Of a stretch of 64,000 nt of DNA, positions 35,107-47,250 are shown one piece after another. The notes below the pieces were generated by a model. It had not been told where the DNA came from and made no database searches. It saw nothing but the letters and a program-made list of their open reading frames with translations. A program made the position numbers and the translations under genes. Numbering within the stretch: position 1 is the first letter of the stretch; the number at the start of each line of letters is the position of its first letter. Source of the stretch: Acanthosepion pharaonis (lineage: Eukaryota > Mollusca > Cephalopoda > Sepiida > Sepiidae); contig CAHIKZ030001202.1 of assembly GCA_903632075.3 (NCBI GenBank), positions 4,052,501-4,116,500 of the forward strand, read 5' to 3'.

Positions 35107-35690
35107 GAGAGTAGAATAATTTAAGGTAAATTACTGGGAAGATAAAAAGCCACTGAGATTGTTGGAAATATATTGTATTTCTGAAATACCATATATTTAA
35201 CAAGATTAATTATCGGTCATAAGTCCCACAAGAAAAAGAGGAAAATAAGCAGGATGTGAGTGTAAATTTTAATTTGTCTGTCAACTGACTAATCAGATAT
35301 TAGAGAAAAACGAGATTTCCAAGTAAAAGAAAGTAGTTACTACCTCCAATTTTTTTCAGTTAGAAGTTGCTTTCACTCAGTTTCACCCTCTCCATCACTG
35401 AGAAGTAGTTGCCAAATTCCCCTACTGTAAATCTAAACGATGTAGCCACTAGTATCCGATGATGCCAGTCTACTAGCTAATCCAGGCCTGCTCATTTGTT
35501 ATTTGTTCCACACCTACAGAACTCACTTGTTGTTTCTACTGATATTATACTGAGCGGAGCTTAGTTAGAGTTTCTGGAATGCGCGTTATATAGCGTGATC
35601 AACAGTTTGAAAAACCCTCGGTCACGATGACTTGTGATTTTGCTCTAGCACAACCAACGAAGGTTCCGTCTACCCAATTTCACTTGGGTC
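35107..35690. other. No recognised gene
   Basis: No supported feature. Confidence 0.5.
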
Positions 35691-35699
35691 AAAACACAG

Positions 35700-35805
35700 T
35701 ATGGTTTTCAAGGTGCCGCAAGCTGGTATCGCCTCCTCCGATAACAGCAAGTAGTCGACGATGGTGAGATTCGAATCCTGGTTTCATGGTCAAAAAGCGA
35801 AGGTG
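35700..35805 (+). repeat. Possible tRNA-SINE
   Basis: Strong B box gagattcgaatcctgg at about 35768; an A-box-like gccgcaagctggtatc lies 50 bp upstream. Confidence 0.4.
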
Positions 35806-35924
35806 CCTATTGCAGAACAGTACAAGTAGACAATATAGACGACATGCGTTGTGCAATTTAAATTTCAAGAAGACCTTTTTGATGTGAATCGACATCTTGT
35901 TTGAATTTCAATAAGAAAAAAAGT

Positions 35925-36020
35925 CTTTGGTGTATTGGTTTAACGACAGCCGTGAAGAATAACACAGTGACACAACCAGTACGTAGTCATCCAAACACCA
36001 GTTCGAGCCACATTATGATG
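35925..36020 (+). repeat. Possible tRNA-SINE
   Basis: tattggtttaacgac resembles an A box and ccagttcgagccac a B box, about 65 bp apart. Confidence 0.35.
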
Positions 36021-36481
36021 AGTGATAATTTCATCCTTTTATAATATCTCTTCCATTTAATTAAACGTCTATGTGCCTCATTCACAATCCCAGGATTAAC
36101 AATGAGAATCTTTCTGTAAACATTTTCAAAATGATTACGTTAATTTTACAGGTGACTGCCTAAAATAGTTTTAGAAAAGGAGGATTTATCGCTAGGGGAA
36201 ATGTAAAATCGCTTTATCAGATCCTAATATCATCTATTTGTTTCATTGCTTGCTATTGGTTTAAAAATAACTCTAGCTTAATTATATTTGGCTGAAAAAT
36301 ATTTTGGCATTGAGAGCATGATTTTATGAAGTTACATTCCACCTGGCGCCAACTTAACCTTTGTTGAAATTAACGTCGCCATTTTTTAACAAAACTAGCC
36401 AATCTTATCTTGGGAGTCTGAAGTCACAAATTCCGTTTTTCTCTCTATAGTGATGATGCAAAAATATTGATATCCTGAAGA
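36021..36481. other. No recognised gene
   Basis: No supported feature. Confidence 0.5.
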
Positions 36482-37110
36482 TTACATTTTGAAAATAGAA
36501 AATGGATAAACCAGGAGTGTAGTTGATAGTTTTTTTTTAATCGGAATCACCCCAAGCAAGGCAGTAAAGCCACTAGGACACAATGGTGTGGAAGAATTAG
36601 TAACAGACACATTAATAATGAACATGAAGTGGAAAGAGTAACCAGGACGACAGTTGATAGCGATTGACACTGCAGTTAAATTTTGGAAGATTAGAGTTGG
36701 TTGGAAAGTTAGTTCCACACGTGAGAAGTGAGAGAAAATACTCTTAGTATAGAATTTACGGTTACATGTAGCGAGCACAACCGTTAATAGATGAGATCTC
36801 GACGCCTGTTTATTACTGCGCTTAAATTCAAAAGCGTTAGGTACCATAGCGAAGACCTCATCCGAACAATTACTAATGAAGTACTTATAAAAGAGACACA
36901 GACAGGAAACCTTAGATGGTGGGGAGGGACTGGAGCCAAGTCACTAGATTAGGACCTATAATATTGATGATTCTTCTTTGGATCTTATCAAGTGGCTCAA
37001 TGTAAATAGCAAGTGCACCGGATGATACGTACATTTTTAAGCATGTACGAATGGTAGAAATGTAGATATGTAAGATGGAATTAAATATGGAAAAGACTTA
37101 GAATTTTTTA
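36482..37110 (-). pseudogene. LINE family A, C-terminal half
   Basis: Minus strand in element order: STIRTCLKMYVSSGALAIYI, LDKIQRRIINIIGPNLVTW, LQSLPT, then FEFKRSNKQASRSHLLTV, LATCNRKFYTKS and the family 3' signature near 36545. Frame changes lie between the blocks. This is the clearest copy of the family's post-RT region in the window. Confidence 0.88.
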
Positions 37111-37197
37111 AAATTTTAGAAACGAAAATGGAAGTGGAATTACCCATCCAAAAACGAAAAAACTCAGTTAATGAAGTTGTTGCGCCGACAAAGAAAA

Positions 37198-37262
37198 ACA
37201 CATTTTTTCATGTTTAATACTACCTTTTCTTCAACACCGTACTTCATCAACTTCTTTCAGTT
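37198..37262. repeat. Dispersed repeat K, copy 2
   Basis: Partner of 35042-35106. Confidence 0.7.
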
Positions 37263-37322
37263 AGTGTGTACTAAGTGTATTCTGGCTTGATCTGGGGTGA
37301 GACACACGCTAACCTTGTCTAG

Positions 37323-37323
<1 letters not shown>

Positions 37324-37370
<47 letters not shown>
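37324..37370. repeat. (AAT)n(ATT)n tract
   Basis: AAT units switch to ATT units, so the tract is self-complementary. Confidence 0.97.
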
Positions 37371-37372
<2 letters not shown>

Positions 37373-37415
37373 ACTTTTGAAGAACAGGCATGTAAAATTG
37401 TGGTGAATCAAACTT
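37371..37415. repeat. Dispersed repeat J, copy 2
   Basis: caacttttgaag and attgtggtgaatcaaactt, as at 33851. Confidence 0.6.
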
Positions 37416-37498
37416 AGTATTAAAATGAAATGGAACATACATATGAAAGTGAACGACGACGTAAAGATAGTCAAAGAAAATTTATTGCTATGACATAT

Positions 37499-37502
<4 letters not shown>

Positions 37503-37536
<34 letters not shown>
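37503..37536. repeat. (TA)n microsatellite
   Basis: 34-bp TA tract. Confidence 0.97.
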
Positions 37537-37540
<4 letters not shown>

Positions 37541-37580
37541 AAGATCAAGTGCAGGTCAAATATGGGTCGGTATCCGACAG

Positions 37581-37748
37581 GATAATAAAATAAGGAATAG
37601 AAAACGCATATCAATGCTTCCCTTCTATTAAAGTTTCGTCAGAGATTGAAAGAAAACAACAAAAAAATTGTCTGTTTTCTCTGACGAAGCGTTAATCAAA
37701 GTAAAATATGTTAGGTTGATATACTTTTCCTGTTGGTTATTTATTTTA

Positions 37749-37750
<2 letters not shown>
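37581..37750. repeat. Inverted repeat between (TA)n and (TG)n
   Basis: Left arm 37581-37658 (gataataaaataa, gaaaacgcatatcaa, attaaagtttcgtcagaga) pairs with the reverse complement of 37673-37750 (gataaaataaataa, ggaaaagtatatcaa, gattaacgcttcgtcagaga). Arms are diverged but collinear. Confidence 0.75.

Positions 37751-37816
<66 letters not shown>
37751..37816. repeat. (GT)n microsatellite
   Basis: 66-bp pure GT tract. Confidence 0.97.
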
Positions 37817-37823
<7 letters not shown>

Positions 37824-38429
37824 CTTTTTTAAGATTATGACAAGTCAAATCTGGTATATAAGTCAAAACAAATAAATTCATTTGTAACTGATGCACTGCA
37901 TTAGTTAATTCAGACCAAAAAACAAATGTAGCTGAGAAAGTCTTCTTTTAGAGTTGAAATGGCTATATGTAAAGCTTCTCTCGAAATTTTCGCTTATGGA
38001 ATTCTCTTCCCACCTCTGGCTTTCCAGCCAAATTTTATCTTCAAAAATTTAATGCGATACCTTCAGTCTCTGTCTCTGCTTAATAATGTTTTCTTTTCTT
38101 TTCATATTTTCCCACCCAGGAAGTTCTAGCGTCTTTGTGATTTTATTAACTTGCTTGTAGTGAATGAAATGAATGAAAAAAAAAGGAAAAGAGTTAAAAT
38201 CTGACGACTGCAAATGGCAAAAAGCAGAGATGTCAGAATCTTTCGAAGAAAACAGAAAAAGTCGATCGTCCCCAAGATTATCATAATTCAATAAAACAGA
38301 AAAATAAAGTTATATGATAAAACAAATTCAATAAGAAAACCAATTCTGAAGATATAATCCGAAAATTAAAAGATATCCGGATATAATTCATTATAGATTC
38401 TTATTTATAATATTTCTTTGTCAGTTTCA
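37817..38429. other. No recognised gene
   Basis: An 80-codon minus frame at 38049-38291 is unassigned. Confidence 0.5.
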
Positions 38430-39215
38430 GATATATCGAAAGTGAACTATGTAGGAAGTATTCTAACAAACGGCGGAATTATAACATCGAAATCCGAACG
38501 CTCGTACGAATACAGAATTATGTTTTCCAAAAGCTAAACAAAGTATTACAAGATGGGAAATAAGTTCGTTAAAACATTGAACAGAGTGCTTAACTGCCAT
38601 ATAATATCAATCCTCTTATATAGTAATAAATGTTGGATAATTAGTGGTGATTTGAAGCAAGAGAAATATAATGAGAATATCATGGCGGGAACATATGAGC
38701 CACAAAAATTTTTTACGGAAAATGGAAACAAAAATGTAACTTATACTTAGAATCAGAAGATTTTGTTTTGTTTTGTTTCCGCTGAACGGATCTTGAAGCA
38801 CTATTGGGTCAGTTAAAGATTTGAATCTTGGTTCCTTTGGGTATAGCTTGTTTTTATATGCAGATCACTGATAGTTTTACGAAGAGATTTTCTTTCCGTT
38901 TAATCAGTTCTTAGAAATATTTTACTGCCAAATTTTTCTGAAGCTTAAAGGGAAAATATGAATGTCTTTCCGAATTTACATGTCAGGAGAATCAGAAGTG
39001 GGCAGCTGAAATTGATGAGAAACATAAGGAGGAAAGAAGGCTTGGAAAATCTGACACACACAGAACATAGTGAAGGCAAGATTAACAGAGGGAAAGCGAA
39101 AAATGCACCTCAGAAGTTTGTGTATATGGGTGGCAGAACAGGGACAGTACATGCTTAAAGCTACAAACGGTAAGATCTGGTTGAGGGCCATAATAGCCTC
39201 CATTCTGCGTGAACA
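38430..39215 (+). pseudogene. LINE family C, RT-end and C-terminal fragment
   Basis: Blocks in order: YVGSILTNGGIITSKSERSY (38445), LNRVLNCHIISILLYSNKCW (38575), then about 200 bp of unmatched sequence, RSGQLKLMRNIRRKEGLENL (38993), HTEHSEGKINRGK, and KATNGKIWLRAIIASILRE (39160). These correspond to the YLG..LT..G..., RVLNC...LLYG.ECW and RQLKFLGHIMRKEGLENL motifs of this LINE. Stops and shifts separate the blocks. Confidence 0.85.
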
Positions 39216-39831
39216 AAGCTGATAAGAGCAGAAAAAAACTGATTGCAATAAACAGCAATTAACGAAGAAATCCGAAATCTATAAGAAATAGAAAAAAATA
39301 AAAAAAAAAGTAAATTGAATGGAAATAACAAGGATTCTGTCACTTCTCCGGTTAATATTCTAAAACGAATTGAAACATCGTTGAAGTCAGTATTTGGACA
39401 AACTTTCCATTCTTTGTATCTCCGACATGATCTATGGATATATTTTGTGTGGATATAGAAGAATTAAAAATTAACAGATCTGTTGAGATTTCACACCAGT
39501 CGCAAGTAAAGGATTTCACCGAACATAAATTATTCAAGATCGACTCAATTCCGTCTTGTCCGTCGTTATTAATGCTAATCTGAAAGTGAAAGTGTTATCG
39601 GAATGATTTTATTGCATTCTCAGGTTACAATTTCTTTCAGTTTTTTTCTACAGAAGTGTTTTCAAACACATTCAGTCAAGATAGATAAATCATCAACGTT
39701 TCACAAGTTTTTGCACTTCACGTATGACCAATATAGTTTCCAGCGTTAAACTTTCACTATGCTATAATAGCGACAACAGTTATCAGACATATTCCTTTAC
39801 TGCAACAATATACGCTGACGTGCCAAAACAG
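39216..39831. other. No recognised gene
   Basis: No supported feature. Confidence 0.5.
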
Positions 39832-40240
39832 TATATAAACATAATGGTAGGTGGAACCAATTTGACGTCATAGACACATCCAGTCAGTTGTGATATGACG
39901 CATGGAGCGAATGCGATACTAGCAAGGCAAAATGAATTATCTGATTTTAAAAGTGCTATGATAGTGATTTTTAAAAACATTGTAGCTTTTTTTCTGAAAT
40001 TATAGGGATATTTGATATCCCTCGATCTATGGTGCAGCGTAAAAAGCATCACAGCCCATGGTAGATAGCGAAATATCTGAATATGGATCGTTAATGATAG
40101 TGACCAGAGAGGTCTGGTGAGAATTGTCTTTGGTAACAGACAGGCGGAAGTAGCTGAAATCGCATTTAAATTGAATTCTGGAGATGCCAGATGCATAGCC
40201 AGTGAGTCAGTTAACCATCCTTTTCCTTTCATGTGATATG
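39832..40240 (+). pseudogene. Tc1-like transposase, N-terminal fragment
   Basis: Plus strand: ELSDFKSAMIV (39930), then HTH text SEIIGIFDIPRSMVQRKKHH (39993), several stops, and GLVRIVFGNRQAEVAEIAFK followed by LNSG (40111-40185), which correspond to the two N-terminal DNA-binding HTH domains of a Tc1 transposase. The catalytic core is missing. It is a different sub-family from the copy at 16.3-17.3 kb. Confidence 0.75.
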
Positions 40241-40499
40241 TAAGTAGGAGATGCGTTAGATTATCGAAACTGTTCTGCCATGGAATTATGTGATCTTCTT
40301 CAGTTGACTGGATAACCTTCAGAGAATTTCAAACTGAACTCTTTATTTTATCTGCAAGTTATGTTGTTCTCGTTTCGTCGTCCATGATAATGGTCGCCAT
40401 GTTTTCAGTCATTCTAAATTTGCATTACCCGATCAAGTACTGAACTCAAAATTACTAGATTATAGTGGATTAAATCGTTGGTTCGTTAATTTGGTGGCA

Positions 40500-40806
40500 T
40501 GAGCGCGTGAGCAACGATGAGAGGTTGCACACAAGGAGGAGTCTAATACTTAACATCAGGAAGAGACAGCTGAAATTTCTGGGACACATAATGAGGAAGG
40601 AGGGCCTAGAGAATCTGATATATTCGGGTCCTATAGAGGTAAAAAGAGACAAGAGAAAACAATGCGTGACATACGTGGTGGGTTTAAGCAAGTTGATGAC
40701 AGAACGTTGTATGGGTTGGAAGCAGAAAGAAATAACTTACTGAGAGCTGCAAGGGATAGAGGGAGAGCCATGTTCGCCTACGCCCTGAAATGGTATGGGA
40801 CATAAA
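40500..40806 (+). pseudogene. LINE family C, C-terminal fragment
   Basis: The frame at 40507-40743 includes RRSLILNIRKRQLKFLGHIM, RKEGLENLIYSG and CVTYVVGLSKLM, followed in the next frame by LRAARDRGRAMFAYALKWYG. Best preserved copy of the family C tail here. Confidence 0.87.
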
Positions 40807-42214
40807 AAGAAAGAAAGTAGTGTATGTGACCTGGGTAGCACAGACTCAGTTTCGGTGGAAAAATGCGAGCAATAACGGAGTAGTCTTAAAAAAAAACAGG
40901 CAAGACGTTATATATCCGGACAGAGACAGCGGGCGGTGAGCTATTTCCTCTCGTCGATTAACTAAAGGGTGCAGTACAAAATACCCTTCAAGGTAACTCA
41001 ATGAACAGATACCTGAAGGCCATGGGGAGGACAGAAAACTTGAGAAAATTTAAACAATAAAATAATAATACAAAAATATGGGCATTTGTCCGAATGTAAA
41101 TAAGTTAAATAATGACAAATCATCATCGTATGAATTCAGAATTTATCAAATTCATGAATATGAATTTCTTTGTTTTCGATCCCATACAAACTAGTCGTAT
41201 GCATTTTAAGATTTCTGACAATGAACACATAATACAATATCTGAGTATTCCGTACTATTGAAGGTCAAACTATTCTCTGAACATTTTAAACGTTTACATT
41301 ATGTGGCCCCGATATCTGACTTACATGTTTGATTTAATGTCAGTCCATGTCAGTTCCCGTTGCCTCTTATTTACCAAAGCTTTTCTGTAATGTTGAATAC
41401 GACCTTACATTGCAAGTACTGTAAATTAAATGCCAGAAAAACTGTCTAATATATTCGGATAATGCCGCTATATAGTCCTTGTCAAGAGATATGGCCTTGT
41501 TTGCATCTTTCCGAACCATTCTTATCCTGACATTTATTTTGTCATGTTGTCCAGTCAGCTTAAAAGCAAGCCTCCTTTTAAAGATAAATCAACTAACTTT
41601 GAGTTCCGCCATATTTTATCGGTGATATTTTCATGTCGAACGTAGTATAGTTATATTTCCTTCAACTACGAAATAACTTTATATAAACTGGTCTATCAAA
41701 AGTGAAGCAGAGAGAAATTTAATCGTTTACAACTGAAAAAAATCTAAAAAAATAAGTTATATTCATTAAACTAAGTTTTAACTATTTCTATGATATAGTT
41801 TATTTCAGTTAACAATGTATGTTTGAAAATTTTCTAAAAAAAGATAAATGTTTTTTAAACGAAAAAAATGGTTATTTCGTTTAAGATCTTTCATACAATA
41901 AAACTTACGAAATCGATTTCGCTTATTTCGCTAATATTCTTATTTCATCACCACCACCATTTCATCATCACCACCAACAACAACACGGTCATATATCTAG
42001 TTTATTTTACTAATTCTTCATTCAATACAAAGCCCAAAAGTCACTCAACGTAGAGAGATATTGAATGTTGTTGTAATGACCTTTTACAAACTGTTGATCA
42101 CTTTGAAACTCTACCAAGGCTGCAATGTGATGCCTGTTCAGCTCTTGACTAAATATGACAACAGTATTCCATTTTCAGCCTAATCTGGCTTTTATAAAGG
42201 CAGAGGACAGGGCA
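40807..42214. other. No recognised gene
   Basis: 1.4 kb of AT-rich DNA. A CAC/CAT-rich patch at 41944-41970 would encode a His run, but in a chance 61-codon frame. Confidence 0.5.
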
Positions 42215-42340
42215 CCTCTAGGTGGTGTAATGTTTAGCATGTTGTCTCACTTGAACAATTACGACTGAGTAGTGAGTTCGATCCTCACTGGGTGCTCCAC
42301 ACTTTCGGCTTTATGCTACATCTCAGCTACGCTTGGAAAA
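42215..42340 (+). repeat. tRNA-derived SINE, family S1, tandem copy 1
   Basis: A-box-like tggtgtaatgtttagcatg, B box gtgagttcgatcctcac, then gggtgctccacactttcggc. The best B box in the window. Confidence 0.85.
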
Positions 42341-42349
42341 TCACTGGGT

Positions 42350-42480
42350 ACCTCCGCCTGGTGTAATCGTTAGTAAGCTTGTCTCACTAAAAAACAGTTA
42401 CGGCTGAATAGCGAGTTCGATCTTCATTGGGTGCCCCATATTTTCTGCCTTGTGCCATATCTCCTCAGAAAATCTCTATA
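42350..42480 (+). repeat. tRNA-derived SINE, family S1, tandem copy 2
   Basis: tggtgtaatcgttagtaagc, then gcgagttcgatcttcattgg and gtgccccatattttctgcc. Direct tandem with copy 1. Confidence 0.85.
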
Positions 42481-42522
42481 AAGCCACAGGACAGAACGAC
42501 AATCCAGGTACTTACTGAAGCG

Positions 42523-42660
42523 TTACATGAAACCGATCATTTTATTTTCATCTTTAGCGATGGATCGTATATAGGAGTTCCCCTTGAGGTCGAGTATCAG
42601 TTTGAGGCCCAATATCCTCTCAAGGAACGGGGCCTCCTCAAGAAGACATAGAGAAAATAT
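42523..42660 (-). pseudogene. LINE family B fragment
   Basis: Minus-strand frame ends with LEEAPFLERILGLKLILD, LKGNSYIRSIAKDENKM, the post-RT segment of family B. Only about 40 codons are recognisable; the plus-strand 74-codon frame at 42427-42651 is its shadow. Confidence 0.85.
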
Positions 42661-44094
42661 GGTACTATAGATAAATGCCACATAAGATACATCTACACGC
42701 GAGATCAAGGTTCTCTTTTTTGTGTTCTTGCAACAGGGAAACCCGTTTTTGATGTGGACACCTATTCGTGACCGTAGCGATTTAGGTGGTCGTATTTTGT
42801 TATAAGGGCTGGGCATCCCGGGATCGTGAGTTCCTGCAATTGGATTGAGACATTGATACCCATTTCAGAGAGGAGGTAAGGTGTAGACCAAAGAAGATGG
42901 AGTTCAATTTCTGGAAAGCTGGAACGTAGACCCCCTTACATTGGTGTAAGAAATGGTATACCTGGGATATACTTTTTTGAGGTTGGGTTTGCTAGATTTG
43001 TTCGTTTTCAATTTGATTGCTTTCATGTTTGTTTTGGTTGGTTTGGTGGATGGCAAGTAGGCAATGAAGTAGACAAGATGCACGCATAAATAACTTTTGT
43101 TGACTCGCCCGGAGATACTGCCTTAACAGTGGTATCAAGAGACTTGACTATTGCACGGTCCAGAAAACCCTTTACAAAATGGCAGTATAATAGACACGAT
43201 ATAGACCTGCTGATAGTGTAGTCTCCTTCGAATTGAAATTTCCGATCCCTGACTATCAGGCGGACAACGTCAGAACTCAGAAAACGTTTACCTTCAGCAT
43301 CTTGAAGGAGGGATAAATAATGTAGGAAAAAATCATGTGTGATATTCCCAAAACTAAGTATTTTCCACAACACACCAAACATCTAATGATTCACTCAAAA
43401 ATCATATATAACGACAATAATAACATGTGCAATAGAATTAAACCAACACACACTAATATACACACCCGTATGCATCCACATTTTCCACAATGCAGAATTT
43501 TTTCCCGACCATAGATATTACACCAACATTAATAAGGTATATCTAACTAACAATCAACACATGCACCAACACCATCAACTACAAGACCAACAATAAATTC
43601 GATACACCTGCATATAGGCACAGCTTTGTCATTTTCTTTCCACTACTATCTTCGGGAATTCAACACATATATAAAGGAACACACACACACACACACACGC
43701 ACGAACCCCACAAGGCATAAACACATGAAATCTACCTGTCCAATGAAAAACAAACAATACAGAACTCAAAGTTACCGATACTCGTTTTCAAATAATTCTG
43801 GTGAAGATTAAATAAAAGTGAAACACGCTACATTTATAAACGTTTTCTATTTGTTCCTTATTTTACCGTCTTGTCAGATTTAATCCATATTTGATTGCAA
43901 TTCAATTTTCTTTATTTAGAACTAGCTTTATCCATTGAAAATTTATAAATGTTAAGAATTAAGATTAACTATAATCTCATATGTCGCGGCTTCGTCTTTG
44001 TCTCGCTTACATATTTCATCCGTGATCTCTTCCAATTTGTATTGTCAATCCATTTTAAACTTAATTCTAAATGTAGATAGATGTAAGAAAATTT
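42661..44094. other. No recognised gene
   Basis: A 119-codon minus frame (43023-43382) has no motif that I know and no start or splice context to support it. CA-rich sequence occurs at 43440-43700. Confidence 0.45.
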
Positions 44095-44410
44095 CACCCA
44101 AGCAAGATAATAATGCCACTAAGACTCAAGGAGATCCTTGGAGTAAAAGAGGGAGAAGAAGACTATAGAAGGAACCGGAATTCCAAAACTAAACATGAAA
44201 CAAGGGATAAACTTCTACTCAGGTTCCAAAAAACGGGGAGAGGTATGAAACCCATCTACTCCTTTTGGGAGAGAAAAAAATAAACATTAAATAAGCTTTT
44301 AGGGTTTAGTCGGGGACGTTAGAAGTTTAGATTTCAAGTAGATTTTAGAAGAACCCGCAAATCCAATCCTAAACAGAAAACAAAGGATAAAAAACTGAAG
44401 TAGATTGTGA
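44095..44410. repeat. Dispersed repeat L, copy 1
   Basis: caagcaagataataatgccac, then tagaaggaaccgg and aaacaagggataaa; a second partial unit at 44330-44395 has ttttagaagaacccgcaaat and ccaatcctaaacagaaaac. Shared with 48705-48905. It is probably a LINE 3'-end family related to the family A tail. Confidence 0.6.
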
Positions 44411-44429
44411 ACTGGACAATAGACGAGAG

Positions 44430-45830
44430 GTGTTTTCGATATTTGATTAACATGCGGAATTACAGTATTAGCGTGTTAATGGGCAAAAATAACACAATAA
44501 TAATCACATATTCTATATACGTTTCTTGTAAAGAAGCTTCCGAATGGGTCTTGATTTGCGCTAATGGAATACAAAAGGAAAGGGGATGGCTCGCCCATTG
44601 TGTACATGACATGGTCGGTTTTAGCTGTAAAAGTCTGAATTGTTTGAACATGGGAACGTATCTTGCCAGGACATTTTCCTTTGGCATAGTGTTAGATAGT
44701 GATAGATATATAACTTTGCGTTTCAGGGATAGTGGTTATAAGGTGGGATATATACCATCTCCCAGAAAGCAGTGTTATCGGTCTAGATCTTTGTCAGGGC
44801 TCGGAATAGAAGATTGGGAAGTTGTAGCATCAATATGGAAGAAAGACTCCATTTATCAGTTTGATTTGATTTTTGCAAAGATAGAGTGTGGCACAGTGGA
44901 GACAGATGATTTGTGGGGCGCTATAATGGGATGACAATTTTCCAGTATCTTTAGCGAGGGAATTCCACTTTTGGTTTAGAGTGAGCTTTAATCCTAATAA
45001 ACTCTTAAAGCAAGAAACCTCTCGGTAATTCTGTGTCAGCTCGATGTTGATGAAAAGTTGTTTTTTGAGTTATTCAAAGTTACAAGCCAGTTTTCCCCAA
45101 CTGAGCTATTAGAGCTTATCAGATGAGAGACCAGCCCCCAGGTTCTGCTCATCTAGATTTTGAGTGCGCATCTATGAACTGTAGCATTATTTATATAGAT
45201 ATTTACTATTCATCTGACAATGTGCTTAGGCAGAGCGTCAATATAAAGCAGAAAGTGGATAGGGTTGAGGAATGAGCTTTGTGGAAGGTGTTCATTGATA
45301 TCTTGGGCTAAGGAGGCTTAACAATGACACCGACTTTCAAGGGGTTACCTAAAAGGAATAGCAGTAATTAATAGGGCTCTTCCAAAGATTCCATAGATGT
45401 AGAGTCTGTGAAACAAGCCACAATATACACCCTTCAAATTCCTTTGAGATATCAAAGACAATCACTCCCGTGACCAGATTGTAATATCTTCCCTAATACT
45501 CGGTCATTCTAAGTTAGTTACAGATTTCTGAAATAATATATTAAGCGAGGAGAATCGAGTTATAGGAAGGCAAGGAAGAAAAATATGGAATCAGAAAGGT
45601 AGTAGTATAATCGAGTGCCTCACTGATTCTGTGTTATTTAAGTTAGACCATCACAGTGGACCTAGAAGAACGAAATCCATACTAATTGTTGCTCAGGCGG
45701 TTGTTTTTGTTGAGGTGATCAACAATATTCTTGCTGGTGATAGACTCAAAGAATTTCCTGATGACACTAATGAGGTTGGTGGATTGATAATGAGACGAGA
45801 TGATCGAATCCCGTATTCTTAAAGATGTGT
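44430..45830 (-). pseudogene. LINE family B, RT to C-terminus
   Basis: Most complete family B copy. Minus strand, element order: KNIVDHLNKNNRLSNN, stop, YGFRSSRSTVMV (RT palm start, about 45745-45650), VIVFDISKEFE (first catalytic Asp region, about 45470), GLFHRLYIYGIFGRALLITA, LPQSSFLNPIHFLLYIDAL (RT motif normally with PQGS, about 45290-45230), WGKNWLVT-like text, then GDGIYPTL, PLSLKRKVIYLSL and HPLSFCIPLAQIKTHSEA (44560). The FADD box is not recognisable. Many stops and shifts. The 175-codon plus frame at 44407-44934 and the 63-codon frame at 45631-45822 are its antisense shadows. Confidence 0.85.
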
Positions 45831-46669
45831 TTTTTTGAGCAATGATCTGATCCTTCATTATCAGTACATTTTAATACAATAATTATCAAATGTAGTTATT
45901 GTAATTAAGTATTCAACCAAATATTAAATGTTATTCACTTTCAGGCTATGTGTTACTTTATATTTGCACACCTAAAAAATGGGACAATTTGATACAAAAG
46001 GTGATATGCACTTAACTGTTTAATATATCTAAATTTAAATAGGAGCAGAAACTCTGAACTCTCTTTTGATCTTAAACCCAAATGTCTTCACTGAACAACA
46101 AAAACAAAGGAATTGGCCTTGACGTTGCAATATGTTTGGAAGGGTATGTAAATTCTCCTGGGAAAATATTCTGTTTATAATAATGACTTAATAATATGGC
46201 CGGTCAACGTAGTATTAATATAATTTTGTTGGCCATAAATTAAGGGTATGCTTTTTCTAGTTTATATGAAGTACTTGTTCAGAAGTTGGGTGTTTTTAAC
46301 ACTCAGTAATTAACTTTTATTTAATATCATTAAAATGCCATTGTTATTTATCAATCTGTGGTTTTGATTTCCGAATTGTCGTTCCTCTAGTTTGCTTACC
46401 ACCCCAAGTTATAAAAACTAGTCTACCATGCTAGTAAACCCAGGCTATTAGAAATGGTGGAAAGGAAATAATCATGTTTTTTTGTTGTTTTTTTTTTTGT
46501 TGTTTTTTTTTATTTGCGGCGTGTTAGCGTTAAAGGATCGTAACAGATTTTGCCGGAATTTGAATTCGTCTACCGGGTTCCAATTTCCTCGTTATTTAAA
46601 GTTTAGAATTATATCAGCATAATAGTTCTGAGATAGCTACCAGGATTCATCATTGGCGGCCACGATCTT
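45831..46669. other. No recognised gene
   Basis: AT-rich, with T-rich runs at 46480-46515. Confidence 0.5.
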
Positions 46670-47250
46670 AACAATATAAGATATTCAGATGAGGCATTAC
46701 TAATGCCAGATATAGAAAGGAAATTATAAAACCACCTACAGAAGTTAGCGAAGAAAAGAGAGAAGAAACGACTAAGCATAAACTATAAGAAGACACAATG
46801 CAAAAGGATGAACCCAAAATGCAAATTATTGGCCGGGGATACTAAAATCAAACAGGTACTGAAATTTCAATATCTTGGAAGAGTTCTAACAGAGAACGGA
46901 AAGTGCAACACTAAGATCCAAAGGCGTATTGGGACGACCAAAGATGTATTTCAAAAGCTCAACAAAGAGTACTGAACCGTAATATGATATATGTCCTCCT
47001 GTGTAGCAGTGGATGCTGGACAATCTCCTCAAAGATGACTTGAAGGAACAGACATGTGGTTCTACAGAAGGATGTTAAAGATACATATGAGCAATGCCGA
47101 GATTTTCTGGGACACGTAATAAGGAGGGATTAGAAAATCTGATACTCACAGGACGGATGTAGGAAAATAGGGACAGAGGAAAGAAGTGCGTGACATACTT
47201 AATGGGCTTGGGTAAATCGCTGGCAGAACATCCTCCTCCCTATGATCGGG
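46670..47250 (+). pseudogene. LINE family C, RT box to C-terminus
   Basis: Starts at the catalytic box, here RYSDEALLM in place of FADDT..L. Then KREKKRLSINYKKTQCKR, CKLLAGDTKIKQVLKFQYLG, RVLTENGKCNTKIQRRIG, TTKDVFQKLNKE (46690-46975), a shifted VLNRN...LLCSSGCWTIS-like stretch, and sequence equivalent to FLGHVIRRD, ENLILTGRM and KKCVTYLMGLGKSLAEH. Dead through stops and small deletions. Confidence 0.87.

Noticed and set aside
42427..42651. 74-codon plus frame
   Set aside because: Shadow of the minus-strand LINE B fragment and of the end of the SINE.
44407..44934. 175-codon plus-strand open frame, among the longest in the window
   Set aside because: The opposite strand reads as ordered LINE family B motifs continuing to 45830, so this is an antisense shadow.
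45631..45822. 63-codon plus frame
   Set aside because: Antisense to the LINE B RT start (NRLSNN, YGFRSSRST).
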